From Segatella baroniae DSM 16972 = JCM 13447 (GTDB lineage: Bacteria > Bacteroidota > Bacteroidia > Bacteroidales > Bacteroidaceae): a DNA stretch of 64,000 bases. Under the pieces are notes generated by a model that was not told the DNA's origin, searched no databases, and worked only from the letters and a program-made list of their open reading frames with translations. The stretch is taken from contig NZ_AUFQ01000006.1 in assembly GCF_000426585.1 (NCBI RefSeq), forward strand, positions 96,585-160,584, read 5' to 3'. The position numbers and the translations under genes were made by a program. Numbering within the stretch: position 1 is the stretch's first letter; the number at the start of each line of letters is the position of its first letter. Shown piece after piece: positions 42,893-51,375 of the stretch.

Positions 42893-45718
42893 TTACTTGT
42901 CGAGACCTTCGGGAAGGATGACGACGGCGACCTTGTTGGCCACGGAGAGGAGTTGCTTCACCATGGCCGAAACCTTGGCGGGCGTCTGTGCCTCCACCAG
43001 CCGCTTGTAGTCGGTGTGGTTGTCGTGGCCGGTGTGCTCGTAGGCGTAGATGACGCCGTTCCAGTAGCCGTTGGTCTTGGCACGGTCGTCGGCCTGCTTG
43101 AGCATGAGCGTCTTCACCTTGTCGAGCATTTCGGCGTCGCAGCTTTCGGCCAAATCTTTCACGGCCGAGTTCATGATGCTCAGCGCGAGGTCTTTCTTCT
43201 CGGGCTTCATCGGGCAGAAGCCCACCAGCTGGGTCGTGTTCACGCCGTCGGTGCTGAGGCTCAGGGCACCCTGCGCGCCACAGGAGTAGGCGGCGCCGGC
43301 CTCTTCGCGAATCTTGTTGAGGTAGACCATCGACAGTACTTGTCCGGCCATGTCCATCTGAATGCTCTTCTCCAGCGTGTAGGGAATCTTGCGGCTCAGC
43401 CAGAAGATGTAGGCGTTGGCCTTCGGTGTCTCCATCTTGCGATAGAAAGTGTTGTCAACATTTTTGTCGGTGAGGTTCAATCGGCGCGTTCCCTTTTCGC
43501 CCTTGCCCTTTGCGGGCAGCGCGCCCAGGTAGCGGCAGATGAGCGGACGGATGGTAGCCTCGTCGAAGTTGCCGATGATTTCAAACTCCCAGCCGGCGGC
43601 GTTGGCCGTGCGCTCTTTCGCCATTTGCAGGATGCGGTCGTAATTGACGCTCTTCAGGTCGGCCAGCAATATCGGACGAGCGTAGGGGCTGTGGTCGTAG
43701 AGCGCGTTGCTGACGGAGTCGCCGAACGCCGTCTCCCAAGATAGGTCGCGGTTTTTCAGGGCCACTTCCATCTGTTGCATGAGCGTGTTGTAGGAACTCT
43801 CATCCTTGCGGATGTCGGTGAAGTAGAGGTAGATGAGCTGCAGCATGGTCTCTACATCTTTCGGGGTGGAGCTGCCGTTGACCGACATCATGCGTTCGCC
43901 CATGGAGAGCGAGGCCGAAGCGATCTTGCCGGCCAGGGCCTTGGGCAGTTCGGTGGAGGAGAAGGCGCCCAGTCCGCTGCCTTCGACCACGTCGTCGAAG
44001 ACCTTGGTGTTCACGTAGTCGGTCAGTCCGTAGACACTGTTGCCCTTGCCGCCCTGACCCGAGAGGGTCACTTGGTCTTTCTTGAAGTCGGTCTTCTTCA
44101 GGATGACGCTCACGCCGTTGCTCAGTGTCAGCTTGGTGTAGCCGAACTTGTCGTTCTTCGTTTCCTTCCTGACCGTGCCGGCCTTGGGTAGTTTCTTGAT
44201 GAGCGGTTCGCTCTTCACGTTGTCCTTGTAGGCGGTGATGTCGGCCTTGCGGGCGGCGTCGACGGCCCCGATGAGCTGTTCCTTGGTGGGATAGACATTA
44301 CCTTCCTTCTCGGTGTTGAAGTTGACGATGACCATATTGCTGTCATTGTCGTGCACGAATTCGGGTAGTACCTGGTTGACGGCCTCCAGCGGAATCATCT
44401 TCAGCAACTGCTTCATCATCTGATATTGATAATCAATCGATGGAATGGGGTCGTTGTTGAGGAAATGGCTCTTGTAAGAGTTAAAGAAAGAGGTGTTGGT
44501 GCGCTTGTCCTTATTGCTGTAGAACTTTTCGAACGAGCTTTCAAAGTTGGCCTTGTAGCGGGCATATTCTGTGATCGTGAAACCGAACTTGGCAGCGCGT
44601 AGCACTTCGATGTACGCGGCCTTGAGGGCATTGGCGCACTGGCTGATGTCCTTGGGTGAGGCACTGAGTGTGAAGGCACCCTTGGTTTTGGCGAAGATGT
44701 AGTCGCCGTCGCCGACCGACGCGCTCAGGTAGGGGCACCCGGGCTTCTGCGCAGCCTCTACGTAGCGGTTGTTGAGCATGCTGATGGCAGCCCCGCGAAC
44801 GAAGTTGTAAACCAGATAGTTGATGTTATTCTTGAGCGAGTCGGGGAATACGTCGTGCTTGATCATCAGGTCGATGTCCGACCGCTGGTATTCCTTGTCC
44901 TTGTCGATGATGACAATGGGCTGCGCGTTGTCGGGCACCAGCTCGTCGACGATGGGCGCCTCGTTGGCAGGATTCTTGATGTCGCCGAAGAGCTTCTTGA
45001 TCATCGCTTCGGTATGGTCGACATCCACGTCGCCCACGATGATGATACCCTGGTGGTCGGGATGATACCACTTCTCATAATAGTCGCGAAGCTCCTTCGG
45101 CTTGAAGTTGTCGACGACGCTCATCAGTCCGATGGGGAAGCGCAGTCCATACTTGCTGCCGGGATAGAGGGCAGGCAGGTTGCGCTCGAACATGCGGCTG
45201 GAGGGGCTGGTGCGGTCGCGCCACTCCGAGTGGATGACGCCACGCTCCTTGTCGATTTCCGCGGGGTCGAGGGTCAGCCCCGTCGACCAGTCGCGCAGGA
45301 TGAGCAGACAGGAATCGAGCGTGGACTGCGTCTGCGTGGGGACGTTGTCGATGTTGTAGACCGTCTGGTCAATGCCGGTGTAGGCGTTGAGATCGGCACC
45401 GAACTGGATACCTTTGGCCCGGCACCACTCGATGAGTCCGTTACCCTTGAAGTTGTCGGAGCCGTTGAAGGCCATGTGCTCCAGGAAGTGGGCCAGTCCG
45501 CGCTGGCTTTCCTCCTCCTGGATGGAGCCGACCTTCTGCGCGATATAGAAGTTGGCGCGGTGTTCGGGCCAGTTGTTGTGGCGGATGTAGTAGGTGAGCC
45601 CATTGCTGAGCTTGCCGATTCTCACGTCCGGGTCTACCGGAATCGTTGCTTCCTGCTGCGCCTGTGCCATGCCGGCGCAGAAGAGCAGCGCAACCACGAA
45701 TAAGTTTCTGAGTTTCAT
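42893..45718 (-). CDS. M16-family zinc peptidase, exported
   Basis: A pitrilysin/insulinase-family metallopeptidase of 941 residues with a signal peptide (ending AQAQ near 21), so periplasmic or outer. The inverted zinc motif is H77-F-L-E80-H81, with the distal acidic region EIDKERGVIHSEW downstream. Two tandem M16 units are visible: the active N-terminal one and an inactive C-terminal one starting near KLTLSNGVSVILKKTDFKKDQVTLSG. Members degrade peptides too large for other peptidases to finish. It lies one base after the LolC/E-like permease gene and ends the rbfA operon. Confidence 0.94.
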   Translation of the reverse strand: MKLRNLFVVALLFCAGMAQAQQEATIPVDPDVRIGKLSNGLTYYIRHNNWPEHRANFYIAQKVGSIQEEESQRGLAHFLEHMAFNGSDNFKGNGLIEWCRAKGIQFGADLNAYTGIDQTVYNIDNVPTQTQSTLDSCLLILRDWSTGLTLDPAEIDKERGVIHSEWRDRTSPSSRMFERNLPALYPGSKYGLRFPIGLMSVVDNFKPKELRDYYEKWYHPDHQGIIIVGDVDVDHTEAMIKKLFGDIKNPANEAPIVDELVPDNAQPIVIIDKDKEYQRSDIDLMIKHDVFPDSLKNNINYLVYNFVRGAAISMLNNRYVEAAQKPGCPYLSASVGDGDYIFAKTKGAFTLSASPKDISQCANALKAAYIEVLRAAKFGFTITEYARYKANFESSFEKFYSNKDKRTNTSFFNSYKSHFLNNDPIPSIDYQYQMMKQLLKMIPLEAVNQVLPEFVHDNDSNMVIVNFNTEKEGNVYPTKEQLIGAVDAARKADITAYKDNVKSEPLIKKLPKAGTVRKETKNDKFGYTKLTLSNGVSVILKKTDFKKDQVTLSGQGGKGNSVYGLTDYVNTKVFDDVVEGSGLGAFSSTELPKALAGKIASASLSMGERMMSVNGSSTPKDVETMLQLIYLYFTDIRKDESSYNTLMQQMEVALKNRDLSWETAFGDSVSNALYDHSPYARPILLADLKSVNYDRILQMAKERTANAAGWEFEIIGNFDEATIRPLICRYLGALPAKGKGEKGTRRLNLTDKNVDNTFYRKMETPKANAYIFWLSRKIPYTLEKSIQMDMAGQVLSMVYLNKIREEAGAAYSCGAQGALSLSTDGVNTTQLVGFCPMKPEKKDLALSIMNSAVKDLAESCDAEMLDKVKTLMLKQADDRAKTNGYWNGVIYAYEHTGHDNHTDYKRLVEAQTPAKVSAMVKQLLSVANKVAVVILPEGLDK

Positions 45719-45719
45719 T

Positions 45720-46970
45720 TCAAATGTTGCTTAAGGGTTTATAATGGGGAATGGAAGATGTGAAGTGTCTCACGGGATACCATACGGCAATCCAGCCTAC
45801 GGCCATCACCGTGAGGAAGATGAAGAGGACGTCGTCGTAGTGGACGCTGACGGGATAGGCGTTGACGACGAAGCTGCCGCTGCGTTCGCCCATCTTCACA
45901 AGGCCGTAACTCTGCTGGAGCCAGCAGAGCAGCAGTCCCAGGCCAATGCCCAACAGCGCGCCCAAGGCCGATATCATGCGGCCCTCGAAGAGGAAGATGC
46001 GCTTGACCTGTCGGTCGTCGGCCCCCAGACTGCGCAGGGTCTCCACGTCCTTCTTCTTGTCGATGATGAGCATGGAGAGCGAGCCGATGATGTTGAAGCA
46101 GGCCACGATGAGGATGAAGGTCAGGAAAATGTAGGCCATGACCTTCTCTATCTGCATGATCTTGAAGGTGTCGGCCTGCTGTTCGAAGCGGTCGAGCACC
46201 TTGTACTTCGTCCCCGCTATCTTCCGCATCTCGCTTTTGACGGCGTCGAGGTCGCTGCCGTCTTTCAGTCGCAGTTCGAGTGACGACAGCATGCCGTCCT
46301 GTCCGAAGAGCAGGCGGGCGAAGGTGACGGAAGTGACGATGTAGTTGCGGTCGTATTTGCTTTGGTTGACGGCAAACACCACGCCCGGCGACAGCAGCGA
46401 GTCGACGACAAAGCCCTCCTCGGGGCTCATGACGTCGAACTGGCCTTCGCGTTGTGGCGCGTAGATGCGCAGATAGTCGCCGAAGTCGGCCGACGTGCCC
46501 AGCGTATTGGCCAGCCGAATGCCCAGGATACCGTATTGCAGGTTGGCGGCGTGCAGCGAATATTCGCCGTCGCCGTAGAGAATCTCCTTGATGTGGGTGA
46601 GTTGGTCGAAGTTGTCGTCGACGCCTTTCACCACCACCATGGCCTGCTTGTCGCGATACATGGCCAGCGCCTGGTCTTCCACGCACTCGGTGGCGACGTC
46701 GACCTGCGGCAGATGGCGTATCTTCGTCAGGATGGGATCGTCGGCGGGAGCCGTCTTCCCCTCCACGGGCACCACCTTGAGCTGCGGGTCGAAGTTGGTG
46801 AAGAACGAAGCCACAAGGTCGTGGAAGCCGTTGAAGACACTCAGCACGATGACCAGGGCCATCGTGGCCACGGCCACGCCCGTCACCGAGATGATGGAGA
46901 TGACGTTGATGGCATTGGTCTTCTTCTTGGAGAAAAGATAGCGGCGGGCTATGTAGAAAGGGAAGAGCAT
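45720..46970 (-). CDS. ABC transporter permease of LolC/LolE type
   Basis: An inner-membrane permease of the lipoprotein-releasing (Lol) family, which extracts outer-membrane lipoproteins from the inner membrane with an ATPase encoded elsewhere. The 416-residue protein has an N-terminal membrane segment (VISIISVTGVAVATMALVIVLSVFNGF, about 22-48), a large periplasmic domain of the MacB type (about 50-265) and three C-terminal membrane segments in an FtsX domain (MAYIFLTFILIVACFNIIGSLSMLI onward). Its start codon overlaps the rbfA stop by one base, and the M16 gene follows one base after its stop. LolC and LolE are not distinguishable here. Confidence 0.92.
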   Translation of the reverse strand: MLFPFYIARRYLFSKKKTNAINVISIISVTGVAVATMALVIVLSVFNGFHDLVASFFTNFDPQLKVVPVEGKTAPADDPILTKIRHLPQVDVATECVEDQALAMYRDKQAMVVVKGVDDNFDQLTHIKEILYGDGEYSLHAANLQYGILGIRLANTLGTSADFGDYLRIYAPQREGQFDVMSPEEGFVVDSLLSPGVVFAVNQSKYDRNYIVTSVTFARLLFGQDGMLSSLELRLKDGSDLDAVKSEMRKIAGTKYKVLDRFEQQADTFKIMQIEKVMAYIFLTFILIVACFNIIGSLSMLIIDKKKDVETLRSLGADDRQVKRIFLFEGRMISALGALLGIGLGLLLCWLQQSYGLVKMGERSGSFVVNAYPVSVHYDDVLFIFLTVMAVGWIAVWYPVRHFTSSIPHYKPLSNI

Positions 46971-47305
46971 TATTTCCTCAACAATTCGTCAATATGCTCG
47001 ATATAGTCGAGGCTGTCGTCGATGAAAAAGCGCAGTTCGGGGACGATGCGCAGCTGGTTGCGCACGCGCTGTCCCAGGTCGTAGCGGATGGTCTGCGTGT
47101 TGGCGTTGACATTCTTCAATATCTCCGCGCCCCGTTCGCTCGGGAAAACGCTCAGATAGGCCGTGCAGATACTCAGGTCGGGGCTTATCTTGACGCGGGT
47201 GACGCTCACCATGACGCCGTGCATCATGCGGGTCTGGCTCTGGAAAATGATGGCCAGCTCTTTCTGGAGCAGCCTCGATATGCGATTTTGTCTTGTCTCT
47301 TGCAT
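46970..47305 (-). CDS. rbfA: 30S ribosome-binding factor RbfA
   Basis: A small KH-fold protein that helps mature the 5' end of 16S rRNA and the 30S subunit. The start at 47305 gives 111 residues beginning MQETRQNRISRLLQKELAIIFQ, the family's usual N-terminus; the frame is open 15 codons further. Core motifs GVMVSVTRVKISPDLSICTAYLSVFP and QRVRNQLRIVPELRFFIDDSLDYIEHID are clear. First gene of the rbfA-permease-M16 operon, with a promoter 30 bases upstream. Confidence 0.95.
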   Translation of the reverse strand: MQETRQNRISRLLQKELAIIFQSQTRMMHGVMVSVTRVKISPDLSICTAYLSVFPSERGAEILKNVNANTQTIRYDLGQRVRNQLRIVPELRFFIDDSLDYIEHIDELLRK

Positions 47306-47336
47306 AACTTTCTTGGTGTAGTGAATATATTGATGT

Positions 47337-47345
47337 GCAAAGATA
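47337..47345 (-). promoter_or_regulatory. Promoter -7 element for rbfA operon
   Basis: The minus strand reads TATCTTTGC, a full match to TAnnTTTGC, about 32 bases before the rbfA start. Confidence 0.6.
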
Positions 47346-47387
47346 ATCAATTATCTTGAAACGCCTGTGGCATGGGCCGGCCGCGCT

Positions 47388-48032
47388 TCATTTTTTGCGG
47401 ATGACGGTCAGCCCGTCGCGCAGCGGCAGAATCACCTTCTCCACGCGGTTGTCGGCCGCCACGTGGTCGTTGAAGGCGCGTATGCCCAGCGTCTGCCGGT
47501 CGTGGTCGTAGGCTGAGTCGGCGACGTGGCCGTCCCAAAGCGTGTTGTCGGCCAGGATGCAACCGCCGTGGCGCAGCAGCGACATCACCATCTCGTAGGT
47601 CTCCACGTAGGTGCGCTTGTCACCGTCGACGAAAGCCATGTCGAATGTGACGCCCAGCAGGGGTGCCAGTTCGTTGGCGTCGCCGATGCGGAAGTCGATG
47701 AACGGGGCCAGCGGCGAGCCGTCGAGCCACGGGCGGGTGAAGTCTTCCATCTCGTCGTTGATCTCGAAGGTGTAGAGCTTGCGCTCCACGTCGGGCTCCT
47801 CCTGCGCCAGGGTCTGCAAGCCTTCGGCCATGCACAACGCCGAGTAGCCCGAGAAGGTGCCCACTTCGAGAATGTGGCGGGGCCGCACCAGCTGCACCAT
47901 CATCTTGAGCAGCCGCCCTTGCAGGTGGCCGCTGGCCATGCGGCCGTGGATGGTGTGGATGTTGGTGGCCCGGTAGAGGCGGTGGAGGTAGTCGCCTTCG
48001 GGGTCGATGCGCGAAGCGATATAATCCTCCAT
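47388..48032 (-). CDS. O-methyltransferase, class I SAM-dependent
   Basis: A cytoplasmic catechol-O-methyltransferase-like enzyme; the methyl acceptor is unknown. Motif I is EVGTFSGYSALCMAEG; the acidic loop FVDGDKRTYVETYEM and the metal-site region LADNTLWDGHV are intact. The start is uncertain in an interesting way. The conserved part begins MEDYIASRIDPEGDYL (start at 48032, 214 residues), but in-frame ATG codons also occur at 48053 and 48074 because the region is a 21-bp tandem repeat whose unit encodes (M)ENVKCE. A longer open frame upstream is the antisense-frame shadow of aroQ and is rejected. The aroQ gene ends 50 bp upstream. Confidence 0.88.
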   Translation of the reverse strand: MEDYIASRIDPEGDYLHRLYRATNIHTIHGRMASGHLQGRLLKMMVQLVRPRHILEVGTFSGYSALCMAEGLQTLAQEEPDVERKLYTFEINDEMEDFTRPWLDGSPLAPFIDFRIGDANELAPLLGVTFDMAFVDGDKRTYVETYEMVMSLLRHGGCILADNTLWDGHVADSAYDHDRQTLGIRAFNDHVAADNRVEKVILPLRDGLTVIRKK

Positions 48033-48100
48033 TTCACACTTCACATTTTCCATTTCACACTTCACATTTTCCATTTCACACTTCACACTCCACACTTCGC
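48033..48100 (-). repeat. 21-bp tandem repeat of TGTGAAATG type between aroQ and the methyltransferase
   Basis: On the minus strand, units of TGTGAAATGGAAAATGTGAAG repeat about two and a half times, preceded by GTGTGGAGTGTGAAG. The repeat contains the aroQ stop codon and all candidate start codons of the methyltransferase. Confidence 0.85.
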
Positions 48101-48514
48101 ATTCAAAATCCCCTCCACGGCCAGCTCGTATCCCTTCAGACCGAAGCCGCAGATGACGCCGAGGCACACGGGCGAGAGATAGGAGTGGTGGCGGAAGGCT
48201 TCGCGCTGGTGGACGTTGCTGATGTGCACCTCCACCACGGGGCAGGGCAGCGACCGGACGCAGTCGTGCAGGGCGACGCTCGTGTGGGTGTAGGCCCCGG
48301 CGTTGAGCACCACGCCGTCGCAAGTGAAGCCCACCTCCTGGAGTTTGTCGATCAACCGGCCTTCGCTGTTGCTCTGGTAGCAGTCGATTTCCACGTCGGG
48401 GAACCTCTGCCGCAACTGGGGCAGATAGCTCTCGAAGCTGCTGTTGCCGTAGATTCCCGGCTCACGGACGCCCAGCAGGTTGAGGTTGGGCCCGTTAATG
48501 ATTTGGATTTTCAT
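48083..48514 (-). CDS. aroQ: 3-dehydroquinate dehydratase, type II
   Basis: Converts 3-dehydroquinate to 3-dehydroshikimate in the shikimate pathway in the cytoplasm. The 143-residue protein has the type II signature MKIQIINGPNLNLLGVREPGIYG with the catalytic Tyr22. It also has ALHDCV, EVHISNVHQREAFRHHSYLSPV with the active-site His, and GLKGYELAVEGIL. The last residues (NAKCGV) and the stop codon come from the TGTGAAGTGTGGAGTGTGA-type repeat. It precedes the O-methyltransferase gene and is divergent from xerD. Confidence 0.97.
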   Translation of the reverse strand: MKIQIINGPNLNLLGVREPGIYGNSSFESYLPQLRQRFPDVEIDCYQSNSEGRLIDKLQEVGFTCDGVVLNAGAYTHTSVALHDCVRSLPCPVVEVHISNVHQREAFRHHSYLSPVCLGVICGFGLKGYELAVEGILNAKCGV

Positions 48515-48531
48515 CTTTTTTTCTATCTTTG
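48502..48531 (+). promoter_or_regulatory. xerD promoter
   Basis: TTTG at 48502-48505, 18 bp, then TATCTTTG at 48524-48531. It overlaps the 5' end of aroQ on the other strand and gives a leader of about 80 bases. Confidence 0.6.
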
Positions 48532-48617
48532 TATGGGGAAACAGCCGCGCAACGGCCCAATGAAGGCGGGCCGTCGTGGTGCTTTTTCCAGTACATGGGA
48601 CAAAAATAGCAAATTAT

Positions 48618-49550
48618 ATGGAGAACGACAAGAAATCAAACGCGAATGTTGTGAAGTCGTATGTCAGATACCTGAAGCTGGAACGCAACTACTCGCGCAA
48701 CACCATCGACGCCTACGAGCGCGACCTGCAGCGGCTGCTGGACTACTGCCGGGCCGCAAAGCTCGACCCGCTGGCGGTGAAACTCGAAGACCTGCAGCAC
48801 TTTTCGGCCACGCTGCACGACCGGAACGTGACGCCCAAGTCGCAGGCCCGCATCCTCAGCGGTGTCAGGTCGTTCTACCGCTACCTGCTGGTCGACGGCT
48901 ACATCGAGGCCGACCCGTCCGAACTGCTTGAGTCGCCGCAGCTGGGCGTGCACCTGCCGGAGGTGCTGACGACGGACGAGGTGGACCGGCTGGAGGCCGG
49001 CATAGACCTCAGCGTGGCCGAAGGGCAGCGCAACAGGGCCATCGTCGAGGTGCTGTTCTCGTGCGGACTGCGCGTGACGGAGCTTGTCAACCTGAAATGT
49101 TCCAACGTCTACATGGAGGAAAAGTTCATCCGCGTGGAGGGCAAGGGCAAGAAGGAGCGCCTCGTGCCCATATCGGCGAAGGCCATCAAGGAAATCAAGC
49201 TGTGGTATCTCGACCGCGTGCACCTCGACATCAAGCCGGGAGAGGAGGACTATGTGTTTCTCAATCGGCGCGGCCATCACCTCACGCGCACGATGATTCT
49301 CATCATGATCAAGCGGCAGGCTGCTGCGGCGGGCATTCGGAAGACCATCTCCCCGCACACGTTGCGCCACAGTTTCGCCACGGCGCTGCTGCAAGGGGGC
49401 GCCGACCTGCGGGCCATCCAGGCCATGCTGGGCCACGAGGATATCGCCACCACCGAAATCTATACGCACATCGATACGACCACGCTGCGGGAGGAGATTC
49501 TCAACCATCACCCGAGGAACATGAAGAGGAAGGGGGAATGTGAAGTTTGA
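48618..49550 (+). CDS. xerD: Site-specific tyrosine recombinase XerD-type
   Basis: Resolves chromosome dimers at dif during division. The 310-residue protein has the SAM-like N-terminal core-binding domain (YVRYLKLERNYSRNTIDAYERDL) and the catalytic tyrosine recombinase domain with Arg in SCGLRVTEL, HTLRHSFAT (His-x-x-Arg), LGHEDIATTEIYTHI (second His and the nucleophile Tyr). ATG 48618 is preferred to the in-frame upstream ATG (48576), as it starts MENDKKSNANVVKSYVRYLK. No integrase-type neighbours, att sites or cargo suggest a mobile element. The last codons (GECEV, then TGA) belong to the TGTGAAGTTTGAAA repeat that follows. Confidence 0.94.
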   Translation: MENDKKSNANVVKSYVRYLKLERNYSRNTIDAYERDLQRLLDYCRAAKLDPLAVKLEDLQHFSATLHDRNVTPKSQARILSGVRSFYRYLLVDGYIEADPSELLESPQLGVHLPEVLTTDEVDRLEAGIDLSVAEGQRNRAIVEVLFSCGLRVTELVNLKCSNVYMEEKFIRVEGKGKKERLVPISAKAIKEIKLWYLDRVHLDIKPGEEDYVFLNRRGHHLTRTMILIMIKRQAAAAGIRKTISPHTLRHSFATALLQGGADLRAIQAMLGHEDIATTEIYTHIDTTTLREEILNHHPRNMKRKGECEV

Positions 49551-49625
49551 AATGTGAAGTTTGAAATGTGAAGTTTGAAATGTGAAGTTTGAAATGTGAA
49601 GTGTGAAATGTGGAATGTGAAACAA
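49541..49625 (+). repeat. TGTGAAGTTTGAAA tandem repeat at the end of xerD
   Basis: About five copies of AATGTGAAGTTTGA (14 bp), then degenerate TGTGAAATGTGGAATGTGAAA. The first copy contains the xerD stop codon. Confidence 0.88.
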
Positions 49626-49630
49626 ACGCA

Positions 49631-49719
49631 TTCCAAAAGCAGCCCTTTTAGCGTGCAAAAGAGCTGCTTTTACATTGTAAAAGGACTGCTTTTGCACGCT
49701 AAAAGGGCTGCTTTTGGAA
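49631..49719. terminator. 31-bp perfect inverted repeat built from a 22-bp phased array
   Basis: Arms 49631-49661 and 49689-49719 are exact complements. The structure is made of four cores at 49636, 49658, 49680 and 49702 (22-bp steps), the first pair in one sense and the last pair in the other. It lies between converging xerD and murI and probably terminates both. Confidence 0.85.
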
Positions 49720-49799
49720 AGGGTGGAAGGGTGAAAGGATGAAAAGGTAAAAAGGTAAAACGCTGAAAGAATAATGGATGAGCTGAGGCACAGATCCGA

Positions 49800-50678
49800 T
49801 CAGCTCAATCCGGAGGCACTCCCCTCCTTGGGAGGGGCGGGGGAGGCTAAATCCACGTGGCGCACGCTGACTTGTTCCTTGAGGAATGTCTGGGCACTCT
49901 CCTTGAACTTGTCGGGATTCTCGGTCGTGAAGTACTGGCAGGTGCCGCCGAGGGTGAGCTTGCGGCGCAGCTCGGCGTGGCGGTCGAGGTAGCGGTCGAG
50001 GCTGTCGGCCACATACTCGCCCTGGGGAATGACGCGCACGCCGGGCTCGACGTACTTCAGTATCTTGGGCATGAGCAGGGGATAGTGCGTGCAGCCCAGG
50101 ATGATGGCGTCGATGGCGGGGTCTTTGCGCATGAGTTCGTCGAGCCGCTTCTTCACGAAATAGTCGGCGCCGGGGCTGTCGGCCTCGTTGTATTCCACCA
50201 GGGGCACCCAGAAGGGGCAGGCCACGCCGCTGACGGTGATGTCGGGGAAGAGCTTCGCAATCTCGATGTCGTAGCTGTGGCTGCGCACGGTGCCCTCGGT
50301 GGCCAGCAGGCCGACGTGCCGGCTGTGGGTGAGCGAGCCGATGACTTCGGCCGTCGGACGGATGACGCCCAGCACGCGGCGCGAGGGGTCCCACGCGGGG
50401 AGGTCGTGCTGCTGGATGGTTCGCAGGGCTTTGGCCGAGGCGGTGTTGCATCCCAGGATGACCAGTTGGCAGCCCATGCCGAAGAGTTTCAGCACGGCCT
50501 GGCGCGTGAACTGGTAGACGACGTCGAAAGAACGGGTGCCGTAGGGCGCACGGGCGTTGTCGCCCAGATACATGTAGTCGTATTGGGGGAGCAGCCGGCG
50601 AATGCCGTGCAGGATGGTGAGGCCGCCGTAGCCCGAGTCGAAGATGCCGATGGGGCCTGGATTGACGGGAAGTGTCAT
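49800..50678 (-). CDS. murI: Glutamate racemase with repeat-derived C-terminus
   Basis: Makes D-glutamate for peptidoglycan in the cytoplasm. The 292-residue protein has the N-terminal motif IGIFDSGYGGLTIL and the two catalytic-cysteine motifs GCNTASAKA and GCTHYPLL. The chain VSVRHVDL near residue 275 is where homologues would be expected to end. The final residues SPAPPKEGSASGLS are encoded by a minus-strand copy of the GC-rich dispersed repeat, which also supplies the stop codon. Last gene of the envelope operon, 39 bp after the third OmpH gene. The tail should not disturb the active site. Confidence 0.95.
   Translation of the reverse strand: MTLPVNPGPIGIFDSGYGGLTILHGIRRLLPQYDYMYLGDNARAPYGTRSFDVVYQFTRQAVLKLFGMGCQLVILGCNTASAKALRTIQQHDLPAWDPSRRVLGVIRPTAEVIGSLTHSRHVGLLATEGTVRSHSYDIEIAKLFPDITVSGVACPFWVPLVEYNEADSPGADYFVKKRLDELMRKDPAIDAIILGCTHYPLLMPKILKYVEPGVRVIPQGEYVADSLDRYLDRHAELRRKLTLGGTCQYFTTENPDKFKESAQTFLKEQVSVRHVDLASPAPPKEGSASGLS
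49805..49848 (-). repeat. GC-rich palindromic dispersed repeat, copy C, forming the murI 3' end
   Basis: On the minus strand it reads GCCTCCCCCGCCCCTCCCAA then GGAGGGGAGTGCCTCCGGATTGA, nearly identical to copies A, B and D. It overlaps the last 14-15 codons of murI. Confidence 0.88.
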
Positions 50679-50717
50679 GATGTTGCTGGATTGGGAGGAC
50701 GTGGCAGGCGTCGGCGG

Positions 50718-51272
50718 TCAGCGCATTTCGGCCTTGACGGCCTCGGTGATGTCGTCGCCCATGGTGCTGTCGACGTAGGGCAGCGTGTCGCCGTCGAGGT
50801 TGATGATGAAGGCGAGGCCCCGGCGTTGGCCCACTTTGGCCGCGGCGAGCTTCACCTTCATCCTCAGTGGGGCGAACGCCTCTTTCTCGGCTTTCTTCAA
50901 AAGCTCGCGGGCCTCCTGCTTGAAAGCCATGTTCTTTTCGATGAGTTCTTGCAGTTCAGACTGCCGTTTCTTCAGGATCGAGGGCGCGAACGACCGCTGC
51001 CCGTCGAGGAAGTCTTCGTATTTCTTGTTGAATTCGTCCTCCACCCGTTTCATTTCGGCGTCGTACTTCGTCTTGAGGTCTGCGAGGTTGCGCTGCGTCA
51101 GGCTGTAGTCGGGCGTCGACTTCATGACTTCGTCGTAGCTGAAATAGCCGAACTTCAGCGCCGGAGCCGGCATGTTGGCGGCCGGCAGTTCGCGCGGCGC
51201 GCTTTCAGAGCGCTGTGCCGACGCGGTTGTCGACAGGGCGACGAACGCTGCGAAGAGAATGAACTTTTTCAT
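50718..51272 (-). CDS. OmpH/Skp-family periplasmic chaperone, third paralogue
   Basis: A Skp-like chaperone expected to hold unfolded outer membrane proteins in the periplasm. The 184-residue protein has a signal peptide (ending ASAQ near 20), then a Pro/Ala-rich stretch (APRELPAANMPAPALK) not found in the other two copies, and the OmpH pattern FGYFSYDEVMKSTPDY followed by a long charged coiled coil and the C-terminal strand region GLAFIINLDGDTLPYVDSTMGDDITEAVKAEM. It is the last and most divergent of three OmpH genes between bamA and murI. Confidence 0.9.
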   Translation of the reverse strand: MKKFILFAAFVALSTTASAQRSESAPRELPAANMPAPALKFGYFSYDEVMKSTPDYSLTQRNLADLKTKYDAEMKRVEDEFNKKYEDFLDGQRSFAPSILKKRQSELQELIEKNMAFKQEARELLKKAEKEAFAPLRMKVKLAAAKVGQRRGLAFIINLDGDTLPYVDSTMGDDITEAVKAEMR

Positions 51273-51375
51273 GATGGTATGCGTTTGGGGTGATTGAAAA
51301 CGACAGGAATCGGGCCGAAGCCGATTCCTGCGGATGTGGGGTTGCTTCCGGAAGGGGAAGCCGTGGCGTGTCGGG

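Noticed and set aside
48033..48323. Extended start of the O-methyltransferase at 48323
   Set aside because: The extension runs over aroQ on the same strand in another frame and resembles no methyltransferase; the conserved part begins at 48032.
48618..49550. Tyrosine recombinase as integrase of a mobile element
   Set aside because: Length and sequence fit chromosomal XerD, and no att sites, cargo, relaxase or phage genes are nearby.
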